From: an uncultured Elioraea sp.
Lineage (GTDB): Bacteria > Pseudomonadota > Alphaproteobacteria > Acetobacterales > Acetobacteraceae
Reading direction: 5' to 3'
Assembly: GCA_938010425.1 (NCBI GenBank)
Contig: CALLUO010000015.1
Location: 62,001-126,000 of the forward strand
Length of the DNA: 64,000 nucleotides
The stretch's first letter is position 1, and every line of letters starts with the position of its first letter. Below, one piece after another: positions 35,909-44,974 of this stretch. The notes beneath the pieces were generated by a model, which saw nothing but the letters and a program-made list of their open reading frames with translations, did no database searches and had not been told where the DNA came from. The translations under genes were made by a program, and so were the position numbers.

Positions 35909-36772
35909 TTAACCGATCTCGACCGGTGTGTCGTCGCGTCCTCCCCATTCCGTCCACGATCCGTCGTAGACCGCGACATCGGGCAGACCGACGAGATGAG
36001 CCGCGAAGGCGATGACGCAGGCGGTAACGCCAGAACCGCACATAGCGATCGCTGGACGCGTGCCGTCGAGCCCAGCTTCAGCAAGGCGGGCGCGAAGCGC
36101 TGCCGCGGGGAGGAAGCGGAATGCCTCGTCGAGCAGCGTGACATGCGGCAGGTTGAGTGCGCCTGGCACGTGGCCGCTGCGGATGCCGGGCCGAGGTTCT
36201 GGCGCCTCGCCGCGGAAGCGCGCAGCCGGACGAGCATCCAGGAGCACGATGCTGCCTTCGATCAGGCCACTCTGCACCCGGGCAAGATCCGCAACGAGGC
36301 CGGCGCGAAAGCAGGGCGTGAAGCGGGCAGGCGGAGGGGGCGCAATTTCGCCGGTCTCGAGCGGGAGGCCTCTGTCCCGCCAAGCGGGCAGCCCGCCATC
36401 CAGCAGCGCCACGCGGTCATGGCCGAAGACGCGCATCATCCACCATCCGCGGGCGGCGGAACTCATGCCTTTCTGGTCGTAGAAGACGACATGCGTGTCG
36501 TTGCCGATGCCGAAAGCGCCGATCATGCGCGCGAATTCCGCTGGCGCTGGCAACATATGCGGCAGAGGGCTCGTGCGGTCAGCGATCTCGTCGATATCGA
36601 GAAACACGGCACCCGGAATATGCCCCTCGCGCCAGGCAGCGCGATCGTCGCGGTTCTCGTTGGGCAGCGACTTGGTGATGTCGATCACCACGAGGTCGCG
36701 CGCGCCGAGCTTCGCTGCAAGCGTGGTGGCATCGATCAGCGCCTCCGGGCGGGCGAAGCCGCGCGCTGTCAT
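35909..36772 (-). CDS. sseA: 3-mercaptopyruvate/thiosulfate sulfurtransferase
   Basis: 287 residues with two rhodanese domains (about 12-135 and 160-285). The active-site loop in the second domain is MCGSGVTAC with Cys245; the CGSGVT form is typical of 3-mercaptopyruvate sulfurtransferases, while classic rhodaneses have CRxGx(R/T). It transfers sulfane sulfur to cyanide or thiols in the cytosol. It lies between alaX (ATGA overlap) and metC, so a sulfur-amino-acid context is clear. Confidence 0.92.
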   Translation of the reverse strand: MTARGFARPEALIDATTLAAKLGARDLVVIDITKSLPNENRDDRAAWREGHIPGAVFLDIDEIADRTSPLPHMLPAPAEFARMIGAFGIGNDTHVVFYDQKGMSSAARGWWMMRVFGHDRVALLDGGLPAWRDRGLPLETGEIAPPPPARFTPCFRAGLVADLARVQSGLIEGSIVLLDARPAARFRGEAPEPRPGIRSGHVPGALNLPHVTLLDEAFRFLPAAALRARLAEAGLDGTRPAIAMCGSGVTACVIAFAAHLVGLPDVAVYDGSWTEWGGRDDTPVEIG

Positions 36773-37488
36773 GCCTCGAGCACCAGGGCGATGCGGCGAT
36801 TTTGCCGCCCCTTGTTCTCCACCTTAGCGATCGCGATGCGGCCGATCTCAGCGGTTGAGCGGACATGGGTGCCGCCGCAGGGCTGCAGATCGACGGGCGG
36901 GTCGCCTGCGCCGATGCGGATGAGGCGCACGTGCCCCGAACCGCGCGGCGGCTTCACCGACAGCGTGCGCACGAGCTGGGGGTTGGCGTCGAGTTCCTCT
37001 TCGGTGATCCAGCCTTCTCTCACCGGATGGTTCTCGGCAATCAGCCGTGCGAGCCCTTCCTCCAGCGCCGCGCGATCAGGGGCTGCGGGAAGGTCGAAGT
37101 CGAGCCTGCCCTTACCGTCTCCGATCGCGCCGCCCGTTACCGCCGCACCGGGGATGAGGGCACAGAGCAGATGGAGGGCGGTGTGCATACGCATCAGGCG
37201 GTATCGGCGCGGCCAGTCGATTGCTGCCACCACTGCCTCGCCAGGCTCCGGCAGACTCGATCCATCGACGAGACGATGCAGCACCGCACCGTTCTCGCCC
37301 TTCACTGTGTCGATGACGCGAGCCGCTGTCCCGTCGGCACGGCGAAGCACACCTGTGTCGCCCGGTTGGCCGCCGCCGGCGGCGTAGAACACCGTGCGGT
37401 CAAGCACGACGCCCGCAGGTGTCACGGCCACAACGCGCGCAGTGGCTTCAGCGAGATAGGCGTCGCTGCGGAACAGGAGGTCGGTCAT
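36769..37488 (-). CDS. AlaX-type alanyl-tRNA editing protein
   Basis: 239 residues, a free-standing editing domain related to the AlaRS C-terminal half. It deacylates Ser- or Gly-mischarged tRNA-Ala. The zinc motif is present as HTALH (in MRMHTALHLL) and CGGTH (in LQPCGGTHVRSTAEIG). The medium length fits AlaX-M. Its ATG overlaps the NUDIX stop and its stop overlaps the sseA ATG, so expression of all four operon genes is probably coupled. Confidence 0.92.
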   Translation of the reverse strand: MTDLLFRSDAYLAEATARVVAVTPAGVVLDRTVFYAAGGGQPGDTGVLRRADGTAARVIDTVKGENGAVLHRLVDGSSLPEPGEAVVAAIDWPRRYRLMRMHTALHLLCALIPGAAVTGGAIGDGKGRLDFDLPAAPDRAALEEGLARLIAENHPVREGWITEEELDANPQLVRTLSVKPPRGSGHVRLIRIGAGDPPVDLQPCGGTHVRSTAEIGRIAIAKVENKGRQNRRIALVLEA

Positions 37489-38114
37489 CCTCCGCTCTTC
37501 TCACGCAAGCGTCGGATGCGCAGGGCTTGCAGTGCGATCACAGTCGTGGCGTTGACAATGCGCCCGGCATCCAGCCAAGCAAAGGCGTCGTCCTCGGCGA
37601 CGGCGAGCACGCGGATGTGCTCATGCTCATGCGCCATGCCCGTCAGGCGCAAAGTGCCGTCAGCCGGGGGGGCGGGAATGTCGGTCTCGGCCAGGAAAAT
37701 GGCGATGGTCTCGTCGGCAATGCCAGGGGTGAGGATGAACCGCCCGACCGGTTCCAGCCGACTCACCGCCAGCCCTGTCTCCTCGAGCGTCTCTCGCTGC
37801 GCGGCGGTTTGTTCGTCCTCCTCGCCGTCGACCAAGCCGGCGGCCGCTTCGATCAGCATCGGATCGATCCCGGCGGCAAGAGCCGGCAAGCGGAACTGTT
37901 CGATCAGCACCACCCGCCGGGTTCGCGGGTCATGCGGCAGAACCGCGACAGCGCGGCCCCGCCGCACCACTTCCCAGGTGGCTGGGCCCACACGTCGGCC
38001 GTCGAAGCCCCTCACACTGTAGCGCACGCGTTGCACGGCGGCCCGTCCGTGCCAGACGGTCTCGACGGCTTCGATGGTGACAGCGGGATGCGACGGGAAG
38101 GAAAGGTCTGCCAT
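37485..38114 (-). CDS. NUDIX hydrolase, ADP-ribose pyrophosphatase-like
   Basis: 209 residues from the ATG at 38114; an extension to 38228 overlaps the divergent EamA gene and lacks homology. It resembles ADP-ribose pyrophosphatases: VLIEQFRLPA before the NUDIX box, then a box covering AAGLVDGEE through RETLEETGL. The GFILTPG-like FILTPGIADE and FLAETD follow as in the NudF group. First gene of the operon with alaX, sseA and metC, and its promoter must lie in the gap towards 38192. Confidence 0.85.
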   Translation of the reverse strand: MADLSFPSHPAVTIEAVETVWHGRAAVQRVRYSVRGFDGRRVGPATWEVVRRGRAVAVLPHDPRTRRVVLIEQFRLPALAAGIDPMLIEAAAGLVDGEEDEQTAAQRETLEETGLAVSRLEPVGRFILTPGIADETIAIFLAETDIPAPPADGTLRLTGMAHEHEHIRVLAVAEDDAFAWLDAGRIVNATTVIALQALRIRRLREKSGG

Positions 38115-38191
38115 GCGAGAGTGGACCGTAGCCCTATCCAGCTGGCGCTGCCAGAGGGGCGCGCTTAGGCTCGCGCGGAACGGGGGAGCAG

Positions 38192-39112
38192 GTGCGGCAA
38201 GCGGAGGACGAGGCCGAAGCGGCAGCAAAGGATGGCGAAACGCGCCGACGCCGGGCCCGCGCTATCGCTGCCGTCGTTGGCGCCTCGGCGACATTCGCCG
38301 TCGCTGCCGCGATGGTGAAAACGGTCTCTGAGCGGATCCCAACGATCGAGATCGTCTTTTTCCGCTCAGTCGTCGCGATGGTCGCACTTTGGCCGATGAT
38401 GGCGCGCCAGGGCGGGCTGCGCACCCTCGCCACGCGCCGGCCCTTCTGGCACGTCGTGCGCGTCGCCGCGGGCGTGGTCGGCATGGTCACTGCGTTCTAC
38501 GGCTATGCAGTGCTGCCCATCGCCACTGTCACCGCGCTTGGCTTCACCATGCCGCTCTTTCTCACCGCGCTTTCCATTCCGCTGTTGCGCGAGAAGGTTG
38601 GCATCCGACGCTGGAGTGCGGTGATTGTCGGTTTTGGCGGCGTGCTCCTGATCCTCCGCCCTGGTGGAGGAGAAATTGCGCTGATCCCGGCGCTCATTGT
38701 CGTCTTCGGCGCCTTTTGCTGGGCTTTGGCGATGGCAGCAATTCGCCGCATGGGCGAGTTGGGGGAGAGCAACGTCACCATCATCGCCTGGTTCTCGGTC
38801 GGTGGCGCTGTGGTGGCGGGGGTCGCGATGATTCCCGTGTGGGTCACGCCGGATTGGCGCGATGGGGTGCTGCTCTTGTTGATCGGCGTGATCAGCACCG
38901 GGGCGCAACTTTTGATGACGGAGGCCTATCGCCGTTCAGAGGCGTCCATCGTCGCCCCGTTCGAATATGTCGGGATTCTGTGGACGGGTCTGCTGGGCTT
39001 CGTCATCTGGGACGAGCGGCTCTCGCTCTGGACGGTCGCTGGGGTTGCTGTGCTCGTCTCCTCAGGCCTTTACATTTTGCACCGTGAAGTGGTGCGGCGT
39101 CGGGCGAGGTGA
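38192..39112 (+). CDS. EamA/DMT-family transporter
   Basis: 306 residues with about ten transmembrane helices in two EamA repeats (about 25-150 and 165-300), an inner-membrane metabolite exporter or drug/metabolite transporter. It starts at the GTG 38192 after GGGGAG. The N-terminus is charged (Glu/Ala/Arg-rich) before helix 1. Conserved family features include FRSVVAMVALWP and FYGYAVLPIATVTALGF in repeat 1 and AFEYxxxLW-like APFEYVGILWTGLLGF in repeat 2. The substrate is unknown. Confidence 0.87.
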   Translation: MRQAEDEAEAAAKDGETRRRRARAIAAVVGASATFAVAAAMVKTVSERIPTIEIVFFRSVVAMVALWPMMARQGGLRTLATRRPFWHVVRVAAGVVGMVTAFYGYAVLPIATVTALGFTMPLFLTALSIPLLREKVGIRRWSAVIVGFGGVLLILRPGGGEIALIPALIVVFGAFCWALAMAAIRRMGELGESNVTIIAWFSVGGAVVAGVAMIPVWVTPDWRDGVLLLLIGVISTGAQLLMTEAYRRSEASIVAPFEYVGILWTGLLGFVIWDERLSLWTVAGVAVLVSSGLYILHREVVRRRAR

Positions 39113-39120
39113 GAGGGGCA

Positions 39121-39471
39121 TCAGAGTCGGCGCAGCGAGAGGATAAAGCCGATCAGATCATCTCCCTCGCGGCGGCTGATGTGCAGATCGGGCATCTGGC
39201 CGTGCGGTGTTTGCCAAAACGCGCGCAAGGAGAGCGGTGTCGTGGACGGCCGATCTGCGATGGATTGGAAGGGCTTTGCCCCGTCCCCAACCGGGCCGAC
39301 GGGCAGGGGCGAGACAAGATGGCAGGAGGCACACCAGCGTTCGGCGAGCTGGCGACCGACGAGGGGATTGCCCGGCAGGGTTTGTACGTTGGCGAACCAT
39401 GGGGCAAGAGCGACACACAGCCCAACGAGGAAACGCAGGGGCAGAGGCGCCTGCTGGGGTGAAGAGCGCAC
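39121..39471 (-). CDS. small periplasmic c-type cytochrome
   Basis: 116 residues, GTG start at 39471. Signal sequence at about 10-28, one heme-c motif CASCH, and a distal Met ligand candidate in HGQMPDLHIS, the layout of a class I monoheme cytochrome c. The C-terminal ISRREGDDLIGFILSL corresponds to the final helix. It lies 3 bp downstream of the CopD-like gene and probably works with it in membrane electron transfer or heme/copper handling; the partner oxidase is not in the window. Confidence 0.85.
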   Translation of the reverse strand: MRSSPQQAPLPLRFLVGLCVALAPWFANVQTLPGNPLVGRQLAERWCASCHLVSPLPVGPVGDGAKPFQSIADRPSTTPLSLRAFWQTPHGQMPDLHISRREGDDLIGFILSLRRL

Positions 39472-39474
39472 CGA

Positions 39475-39933
39475 TTATACTCCGAACCGCCCGAGCCCGG
39501 CGATCGCGCTGGTGAACAGGCCAAGCCCAAGATTCAGCATGATCAATCGCCGGATCCGGCCCAGGGCTTGAGCCGCCTCCGCCAGCTGGCCGCCGGCAAG
39601 GGCACCACGGAAGGTCTGATAGGGCCCGCTCCATAGCACGACGAAAACTGCGCCCATGACGAGACCGGTCAGATTCATCAGGTGCACGGTCCAGTGCGCG
39701 CTCGCAAAGCCACCATGAAACACGAACAGCATGGCCCAGCCGGAGACGAGTGTGATGGGCATCGCGTGCCAGACGATTAGAAAGAAACGGCGGAACACTT
39801 CGCGATGCACAGCGAGCCGTTGCGGTGGCTCAAGCACGATGAGCGAGGGGCGAAGAACGAGGATAGCGAACGCCATGCCGCCCACCCAGACGATGGCGCC
39901 GAGCAGATGAAGGACGAAAAGCAGAATGTGCAT
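39475..39933 (-). CDS. CopD-like four-helix membrane protein
   Basis: 152 residues with four hydrophobic helices (about 3-25, 50-72, 80-102, 128-148). Conserved His residues sit in helix 1 (LLFVLHLLGAIVWVGGM), in the loop region (FLIVWHAMP) and at HWTVHLMN, as in CopD/DUF-type heme or copper membrane proteins. Function is inferred only from family and from the cytochrome c gene 3 bp downstream. It overlaps the ParA-like gene by one base (TGATG). Confidence 0.78.
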   Translation of the reverse strand: MHILLFVLHLLGAIVWVGGMAFAILVLRPSLIVLEPPQRLAVHREVFRRFFLIVWHAMPITLVSGWAMLFVFHGGFASAHWTVHLMNLTGLVMGAVFVVLWSGPYQTFRGALAGGQLAEAAQALGRIRRLIMLNLGLGLFTSAIAGLGRFGV

Positions 39934-40571
39934 CAGGGCCTACCCAACCAGTCCGCCAGCTCGGCGATCAGGGCGCGCACCTCCTCGGCGGCCAGCCCTC
40001 TCGGCGCGCTCTCCGTCACGCCGAGCCCCCTTTGCATGGAGGTCGCGTAGGCGCTGCGGTTGCCGAGCGCGGCAGCGAGCACGGGCGCTTGCGACCGCGC
40101 CAGCTCCTCTCGTGTTGAGTCCAGAAGCCGCCCGCGGGCTGGTGCGCGGTTCAACACCACCCGGACAGGGCGGCTCTCGGCTTCCGCCAGGGCGAGGGTC
40201 GGTCCGGTTGCCCACAGGTCGAGCGGGGTCGGCTGCAGGGGAACGAGCACGAGATCGGCCGCGCGCACGGCAAGCCGCGCCTCTGTCTCGGCATGCGGCG
40301 GACTGTCGATGAAAACGATGTCGTGATCCCGCGACAGGCGCGAGATTTCCGTCCCGACCCGCCAGCCCGCGCACTCCGCCACGGTGAGGCCTGCTCCAGC
40401 CGCCTGAAGCGCTGCCTTGCGGGCAGCCTGCCAACGCATCAGGCTGGCCTGCGGGTCGACGTCGAGGGCGGCCACCCGCCGGGTCGGAGCGAGTGCGGCA
40501 GCAAGCTGGGCAACGAGCGTTGTCTTTCCCGCCCCGCCCTTTTGCTGCGCCACCGTGACGACGATCGCCAT
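39933..40571 (-). CDS. ParA-family ATPase (orphan)
   Basis: 212 residues. Deviant Walker A KGGAGKTT (in VAQQKGGAGKTTLVAQLA), a DVDPQASLMRW switch I and an FIDSPPHAE Walker B region mark a ParA/Soj-type ATPase. No parB, parS-like repeat or replication gene lies beside it, so it is not obviously a chromosome or plasmid partition module; such orphans often position proteins or cellular machines. The adjacent CopD-like gene starts at its stop. Confidence 0.87.
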   Translation of the reverse strand: MAIVVTVAQQKGGAGKTTLVAQLAAALAPTRRVAALDVDPQASLMRWQAARKAALQAAGAGLTVAECAGWRVGTEISRLSRDHDIVFIDSPPHAETEARLAVRAADLVLVPLQPTPLDLWATGPTLALAEAESRPVRVVLNRAPARGRLLDSTREELARSQAPVLAAALGNRSAYATSMQRGLGVTESAPRGLAAEEVRALIAELADWLGRP

Positions 40572-40622
40572 GAGGCTGAGGGTTAGCGCGGCGACTCGCG
40601 GTCCTCCAAGCGCTGAGCCCTG

Positions 40623-41873
40623 TCAGAAGCGGGAGGGGCTGAAGGGGGTCGGATCGATCGGAGGGGAGGAGTTGGTTATCAGGCTCGCGAGCAGAAGCGC
40701 CGAGCCGCAAGCGAGGGTCCAGCCGAGTGGGCCGTGCCCAGTATCCAGCCACAAGCCGCGAATGGGCGTGGCGCCGATGAGCGGCCGTCCGTCCGGCGTC
40801 ATCGGCCTCAACCCTGTCCAGTGCTCAGCGCGCGCGAAGTCGCCGCCATCGGGGAAGAGCGCGCGCAGGCGCTCCAGCGTGGCAGAGGCGCGTCTGGGCG
40901 AGGGGGTTGGGTCGAAGCCCGCGAGTTCCAGCGTGCCGGCGATGCGCAGGCGCTGACCAAAGCGCGCGATGTAGATCTTCTGCGCCTCGTCGATCACCCC
41001 ATGGCGCGGGGCACCATTTCGCCCGGCGATTGGTACTGTGACGGAATAGCCTTTGCCGGGATAGATCGGCAGCCTCAGGCCCAGCGCTGCAACGAGCCGA
41101 ACCGACCACGGCCCGGCGGCGAGCACGACAGCATCTGCTGCCACCCGCTCTCCACCCTCGAGCACGACACCGAGGGTTCGCCCCCGCTCGACGAGGAGTT
41201 TGGCCACGCGGGTGCGGTAGCGGAAAAGGACACCGCGCTGCGCCGCTGCGGCAGCGAGGCCAAGGGTGAAGGCACGGCAGTCTGCCGTGTGGCCATCGGC
41301 GGCGAACAGGGCTCCAGCATAGCGATGGACGGCAGAGGCGAGGGCAGGTTCGCGCGCGACTAAGGCGGCGGGATCGAGCACCTCGGCCGCGATGCCGTGC
41401 GCGATGAGGCGATCGCGTTTCTTCTCCGCTGCCGCGAGATCCCACGGATTATGGTAGAGCGTGAGGACGCCCTCGCCACTCGCATCATCGGAGATAGAGA
41501 GTTCCTCGCGTAGACGGACAGTTTCGGTGCATGAAAGCTGTGCGAGGCTGCCGATCGCACGCGCATTCTCCTCGTAGGCTGAGGCTGTGCAGTTGGCCAG
41601 GAATTTGAGGCCCCAGCGCCAGAGCGCAGGATCCCAACGCAGGCGAACCAGCAAGGGCGCATCCTCTCGCCCAAGCCAGCGCAGGAGCTTGCCCGGCACG
41701 TCGGGCGCTGCCCAAGGGCCGCTCGCCATCGCTAAGTGCCCGCCATTGGCGAAGGAGGTTTCGAGGGCAGGACCTTCCCGGGCTTCAGCGACGATGATGT
41801 CCGCACCTGTATGTCTCAGCGCCCAAGCCGCTGCCACGCCGACCACACCGGCACCAATGATCACGATGCGCAT
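40623..41873 (-). CDS. dadA: D-amino-acid dehydrogenase (FAD-dependent)
   Basis: 416 residues. FAD-binding GAGVVGVAAAW at the N-terminus, ETSFANGGHLA, an FAD-contacting VLAAGPWSV, and near the end the GLRPMTPDGRPLIG and LDTGHGPLGWTLACGSA stretches of DadA. It oxidises D-amino acids (typically D-Ala) to keto acids and passes electrons to the membrane quinone pool. No racemase or Lrp regulator is adjacent. A small inverted repeat CCACAC-CTCA-GTGTGG lies at 41895-41910 just before the ATG. Confidence 0.9.
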   Translation of the reverse strand: MRIVIIGAGVVGVAAAWALRHTGADIIVAEAREGPALETSFANGGHLAMASGPWAAPDVPGKLLRWLGREDAPLLVRLRWDPALWRWGLKFLANCTASAYEENARAIGSLAQLSCTETVRLREELSISDDASGEGVLTLYHNPWDLAAAEKKRDRLIAHGIAAEVLDPAALVAREPALASAVHRYAGALFAADGHTADCRAFTLGLAAAAAQRGVLFRYRTRVAKLLVERGRTLGVVLEGGERVAADAVVLAAGPWSVRLVAALGLRLPIYPGKGYSVTVPIAGRNGAPRHGVIDEAQKIYIARFGQRLRIAGTLELAGFDPTPSPRRASATLERLRALFPDGGDFARAEHWTGLRPMTPDGRPLIGATPIRGLWLDTGHGPLGWTLACGSALLLASLITNSSPPIDPTPFSPSRF

Positions 41874-43478
41874 GGGGCGAGCCCTGCACCCTCACCACAC
41901 CTCAGTGTGGGGTTCCCAGATGTTGGGGCCGAGGGTGCTCGGTGGGTTCGTGACGGCGCGCCGGCAGCGCGAGTGCCGAGCCGCGGCTGGCCATCTCCGT
42001 CTCTTTCCGCCGTTCCACGCTTGCTGGCTGCGCTGAGACAGGCGGCGTAGCGTAAGACGCGGGGAGGGGTCCGCCACCCGTTCCCGCGCAGGTGTACGGG
42101 ATGATCGCCCTGCTGTCCGGCGCCGCGACCACCCGGTCCCGACTGAGACGGGCCTGGGCAAATCGCAGCGAACAACCCTTAGAAGGCATCGGAAGCCTAC
42201 TTGATATTGGATACCGTCTGTGTCGCGAAAGACCGCTTGCCCACGCTCAGTCCCTTGCTCTGCCGCATCGGCTCATCTCCTTCGAGCGTCAAGATGTCAC
42301 ATTAAAGTGTGTCCATCGACTGAGGCCACAGATGGAGCGTGGAGAGGTTGAGGACGCCGAGGACGATAGCGGCAGTTCCGTCGCATCGGGTGGCAGGGGG
42401 GCAGCGGTTGTTTTGGCGGATCATGACGTGCTCGCGGCGCAAGCACAGCGCCGCAGGAGCCTCGCTAACGCTTTCCTAGATGCCAGGAGCTGCCAGCTGC
42501 ACAGGGCGGGCCATGGGGCGTGCTCGCGCGCGCAACTTGCGTGCGGCCAAGACCCTTCCCATGGCCTTTCATTACATAGGCGGCGTGGGTTTGTTTGGCC
42601 GACTTGTCTCTTCCGTGGTTTGCTTAGGATTTCGCCTCGGGTTGCGGTGCTGCTACAGGCGCGGTCAGCGCTGAAGCCACTCTCCAAGCAGCATCCTGCA
42701 GGAAGAGCCAGAAGGAGAACCAGGGGCGCCTGGGTCGCCGTGTACCGTCCCCGGTGTGGATCGGGTCCGGATGGATGTCGTGTGCCAGGCTTTTGAAGGT
42801 GGGCGCCCCCGGCTCGCCGCGGTTCTAGACCGGGTCCGGATGGATGTCGTGTGCCAGGCAGCGGCCGCTGGTCAATCGGCCTCCTCGGCGCCTTCGGCCC
42901 TTGACCCTGTCGCCATCGCGTAGCTGAGCGGAAAAGAGTTCTGGACCCTGCGCGCGGGCGGGACGCGGTTGGGCGGAAGGTGCAAGGGGCGCTCGCACAC
43001 AGCACGATGGCGCGGCGTTGGCGTTCTGTCGTTGCCGTTTCGATCTGATCCGGCGGTGGGTGTCATCGGTGGGGAGAGAGGCCGGGGCGCGGAGCCACTA
43101 GGAAGTGAGCACTCCCCGCCTGTATTGGATGGCCCACGCAAACGAACATGGAGAACTTCGCCCTAGCGCGCGAGCAACGGCAGCGCCACGAGGTCGCTTG
43201 GCACACGGCGTCGACAGCATCGACATGGCAAAGACCCTCCCCGCTTGTCGATGACTGTCTGATCACGCGCAAACCTCTCATCCCGGCACACCTCAACGAT
43301 GGGGAGCGGGGCGAAATACCGGCTAGGCACACGAGCTTTGGTGCGCGCGATACAGCCTCTCGCGCGACAAAAGTCAGATCCTGAGGGTCCTCAACCGCCG
43401 GCCCCGACACCCCTTGACTGCGGCTCTGCCGCAAAGACCGCCGACCAGACATCGGCCGACCCTGCACGGTGCCTCGGT
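41874..43478. other. 1.6-kb gene-poor stretch with a direct repeat
   Basis: Frames on both strands are frequent but none gives a recognisable protein, and codon bias is poor. No transposase, integrase or tRNA was seen. Structured elements are a 6-bp hairpin-like inverted repeat at 41895-41910 next to dadA and the 29-bp direct repeat starting at 42762. The stretch may be a decayed insertion. Confidence 0.55.
42762..42859. repeat. 29-bp perfect direct repeat, 69-bp period
   Basis: Copies at 42762-42790 and 42831-42859 are identical over 29 bp and share two further bases to the left after one mismatch. The 40 bp between them are unrelated. Both contain GGATGGATGTCGTGTGCCAG. It could be the footprint of a lost mobile element, a partial duplication or a protein-binding pair. 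No third copy was noticed in the window. Confidence 0.85.
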
Positions 43479-44270
43479 TCAGCGCAAGGACCGGTCGGGC
43501 GCGCCCCAGGTGGCGATCTCCTCAGCGACATCCCTTAACGATGCAGCGCCTGCGGTCGTTAGGGACGCAGCAACCCTCCCTGGGCCGGATCGGTCCGTCG
43601 CCTCGGCAAGCTCGATGATCTGGTCCCCCTCGAGGCGTTCGTTGAGGCGACCGACGAAGGCTGGACCGCGTGCGGCTGCGGCAGCGGCACGTTGGGTCGC
43701 GCGCTCGACTCGCTCTGGCAGGGGCTGGCGGTCAGCGATGACGCGACCGGAGGGGTCACGCGGATAAATGAAGCCCCACGCCTGGTAGGTTCGGCCGAAA
43801 TCGGAGCCGCGGCCGTGAATTTCGACCCGCACCGCCGTCCAGTCGTTGCTCGGTGAGACGTCGATCACCGAGACACCGCGCGCGATCCGCCCCTTAGGCA
43901 GGCCAGGGCCAGGCCAGTTGGCGTGATCGACCAGGATGTGGCGCGACGAGACGATGCCCGTCACCACCGAAACGTGGCCTAGGCGCATGCCGCCAGAAGG
44001 GCGGAAAACAAGGACGGCGCCGACCTCGGGCCAATTGCCACGCGCGTAGCGGCCCTCTGCCCGTGCCCACCAGGTGCGTGCATCACCCATGATGTCGATG
44101 CCCGAGAGGTACCGGGCGAAGGGTACACACTGCAGATAGGGTGTTGCCGCGGACGGTCGTGAGGGAGGAGAGGAAGAGGGGTTGGCGAAGAGTGGGGAGG
44201 CAGGAAACGATAGGGCGAGAACCATGGTGGTGGCCAAGGCGATTCGCGGGCCGCGACGATCAACGCGCAT
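43479..44270 (-). CDS. secreted CHAP-domain peptidoglycan hydrolase
   Basis: 263 residues with a signal peptide (about 8-30). The CHAP domain covers about 42-160, with the nucleophile Cys in YLQCVPFARYLSG and the general-base His in LGHVSVV, so it is a candidate NlpC/P60-like amidase or endopeptidase acting on cell wall. A GWGxIYPRD-like stretch (WGFIYPRDPSGR) and an Ala/Glu-rich C-terminal segment follow. AGGAG lies just upstream of the ATG. No partner gene is close. Confidence 0.87.
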   Translation of the reverse strand: MRVDRRGPRIALATTMVLALSFPASPLFANPSSSPPSRPSAATPYLQCVPFARYLSGIDIMGDARTWWARAEGRYARGNWPEVGAVLVFRPSGGMRLGHVSVVTGIVSSRHILVDHANWPGPGLPKGRIARGVSVIDVSPSNDWTAVRVEIHGRGSDFGRTYQAWGFIYPRDPSGRVIADRQPLPERVERATQRAAAAAARGPAFVGRLNERLEGDQIIELAEATDRSGPGRVAASLTTAGAASLRDVAEEIATWGAPDRSLR

Positions 44271-44475
44271 AGCTGCTCCTCTTCCCGTTCATGACCGCCG
44301 CGTCAGAAACCGCGTGCAGTGTGGGGAGGCAACCGCGAACCCTGCGTGCCATCGTATTGCCGCAAACTTCCCCGCGATCCGGATGTGTGCAGGCGCTGAT
44401 TTTAGGCCTCAAATCCTATAACGTTGGATTTCGTTGTGTTTCATTGGCTCTGTGACTGGAAGCGGAGTCGACACC

Positions 44476-44507
44476 AAAAAGCCCTGCCGCGGGGCAACGG
44501 CAGAGCT
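44476..44507 (-). terminator. intrinsic terminator after ridA
   Basis: On the minus strand a 10-bp stem AGCTCTGCCG/CGGCAGGGCT (one G-T pair) with an eight-base loop is followed by five T. It lies about 35 bp downstream of the ridA stop and is the clearest terminator on this side. Confidence 0.8.
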
Positions 44508-44540
44508 TGTGGCCGGGCACGGTCGTGGTCGGAAACCGCC

Positions 44541-44891
44541 CTATTTGCAAGCGATGACCATGATCTCGACCAAAATGTCAGGGGCAGCGAGCTTCGCCTC
44601 TACGCACGCTCTCGCTGGGGCGAGACCGGGGGGCACCCAGGCCGTCCAGATCTCGTTCATCGCGTCACGGTCCCTGATGTCCTTCAACCAGACTTGGGCT
44701 GACAGGAGCCTAGTCCTGTCGGTGCCGCGCTCTTCCAGCAGCGTGTCGATCTGCTCCAGGATGTCCCGGGTCTGCGCCCGAATGTCTCCCGCCGTGTCGC
44801 GCGCGGTGATCCCGCGCAGGAAGACAAAACCGTGGTAGTCCACAGCGTCGGAGTAGATCTTGCCCGGATTGACCCGGTCGATACGACCCAT
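44541..44891 (-). CDS. RidA/YjgF-family protein
   Basis: 116 residues from the ATG at 44891, with GGAG seven bases upstream. RidA-family enzymes deaminate reactive enamines/imines from PLP enzymes, protecting against 2-aminoacrylate. Family features here are KIYSDAVDYHGFVFLRG, DIRAQTRDILEQIDTLL, the Arg in PARACVEAKLA that binds the carboxylate, and VEIMVIA at the end. The sequence is closer to the broad RidA-like subfamilies than to canonical RidA, so the exact substrate is uncertain. A terminator follows the gene. Confidence 0.88.
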   Translation of the reverse strand: MGRIDRVNPGKIYSDAVDYHGFVFLRGITARDTAGDIRAQTRDILEQIDTLLEERGTDRTRLLSAQVWLKDIRDRDAMNEIWTAWVPPGLAPARACVEAKLAAPDILVEIMVIACK

Positions 44892-44974
44892 CGCTCGCTC
44901 CTTTCCCGATCCGCCGGCCGCAAGCGCGCCGGCCCCGCCACCGGTAACCCAGGCGCAGTAGGACGGCAAACCAC

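Noticed and set aside
41895-41910. Inverted repeat CCACAC-CTCA-GTGTGG upstream of dadA
   Set aside because: Only 6-bp arms with no matching regulator nearby; too weak for an operator call.
42762-42859. CRISPR array
   Set aside because: Only two repeat copies, no third unit and no cas genes.
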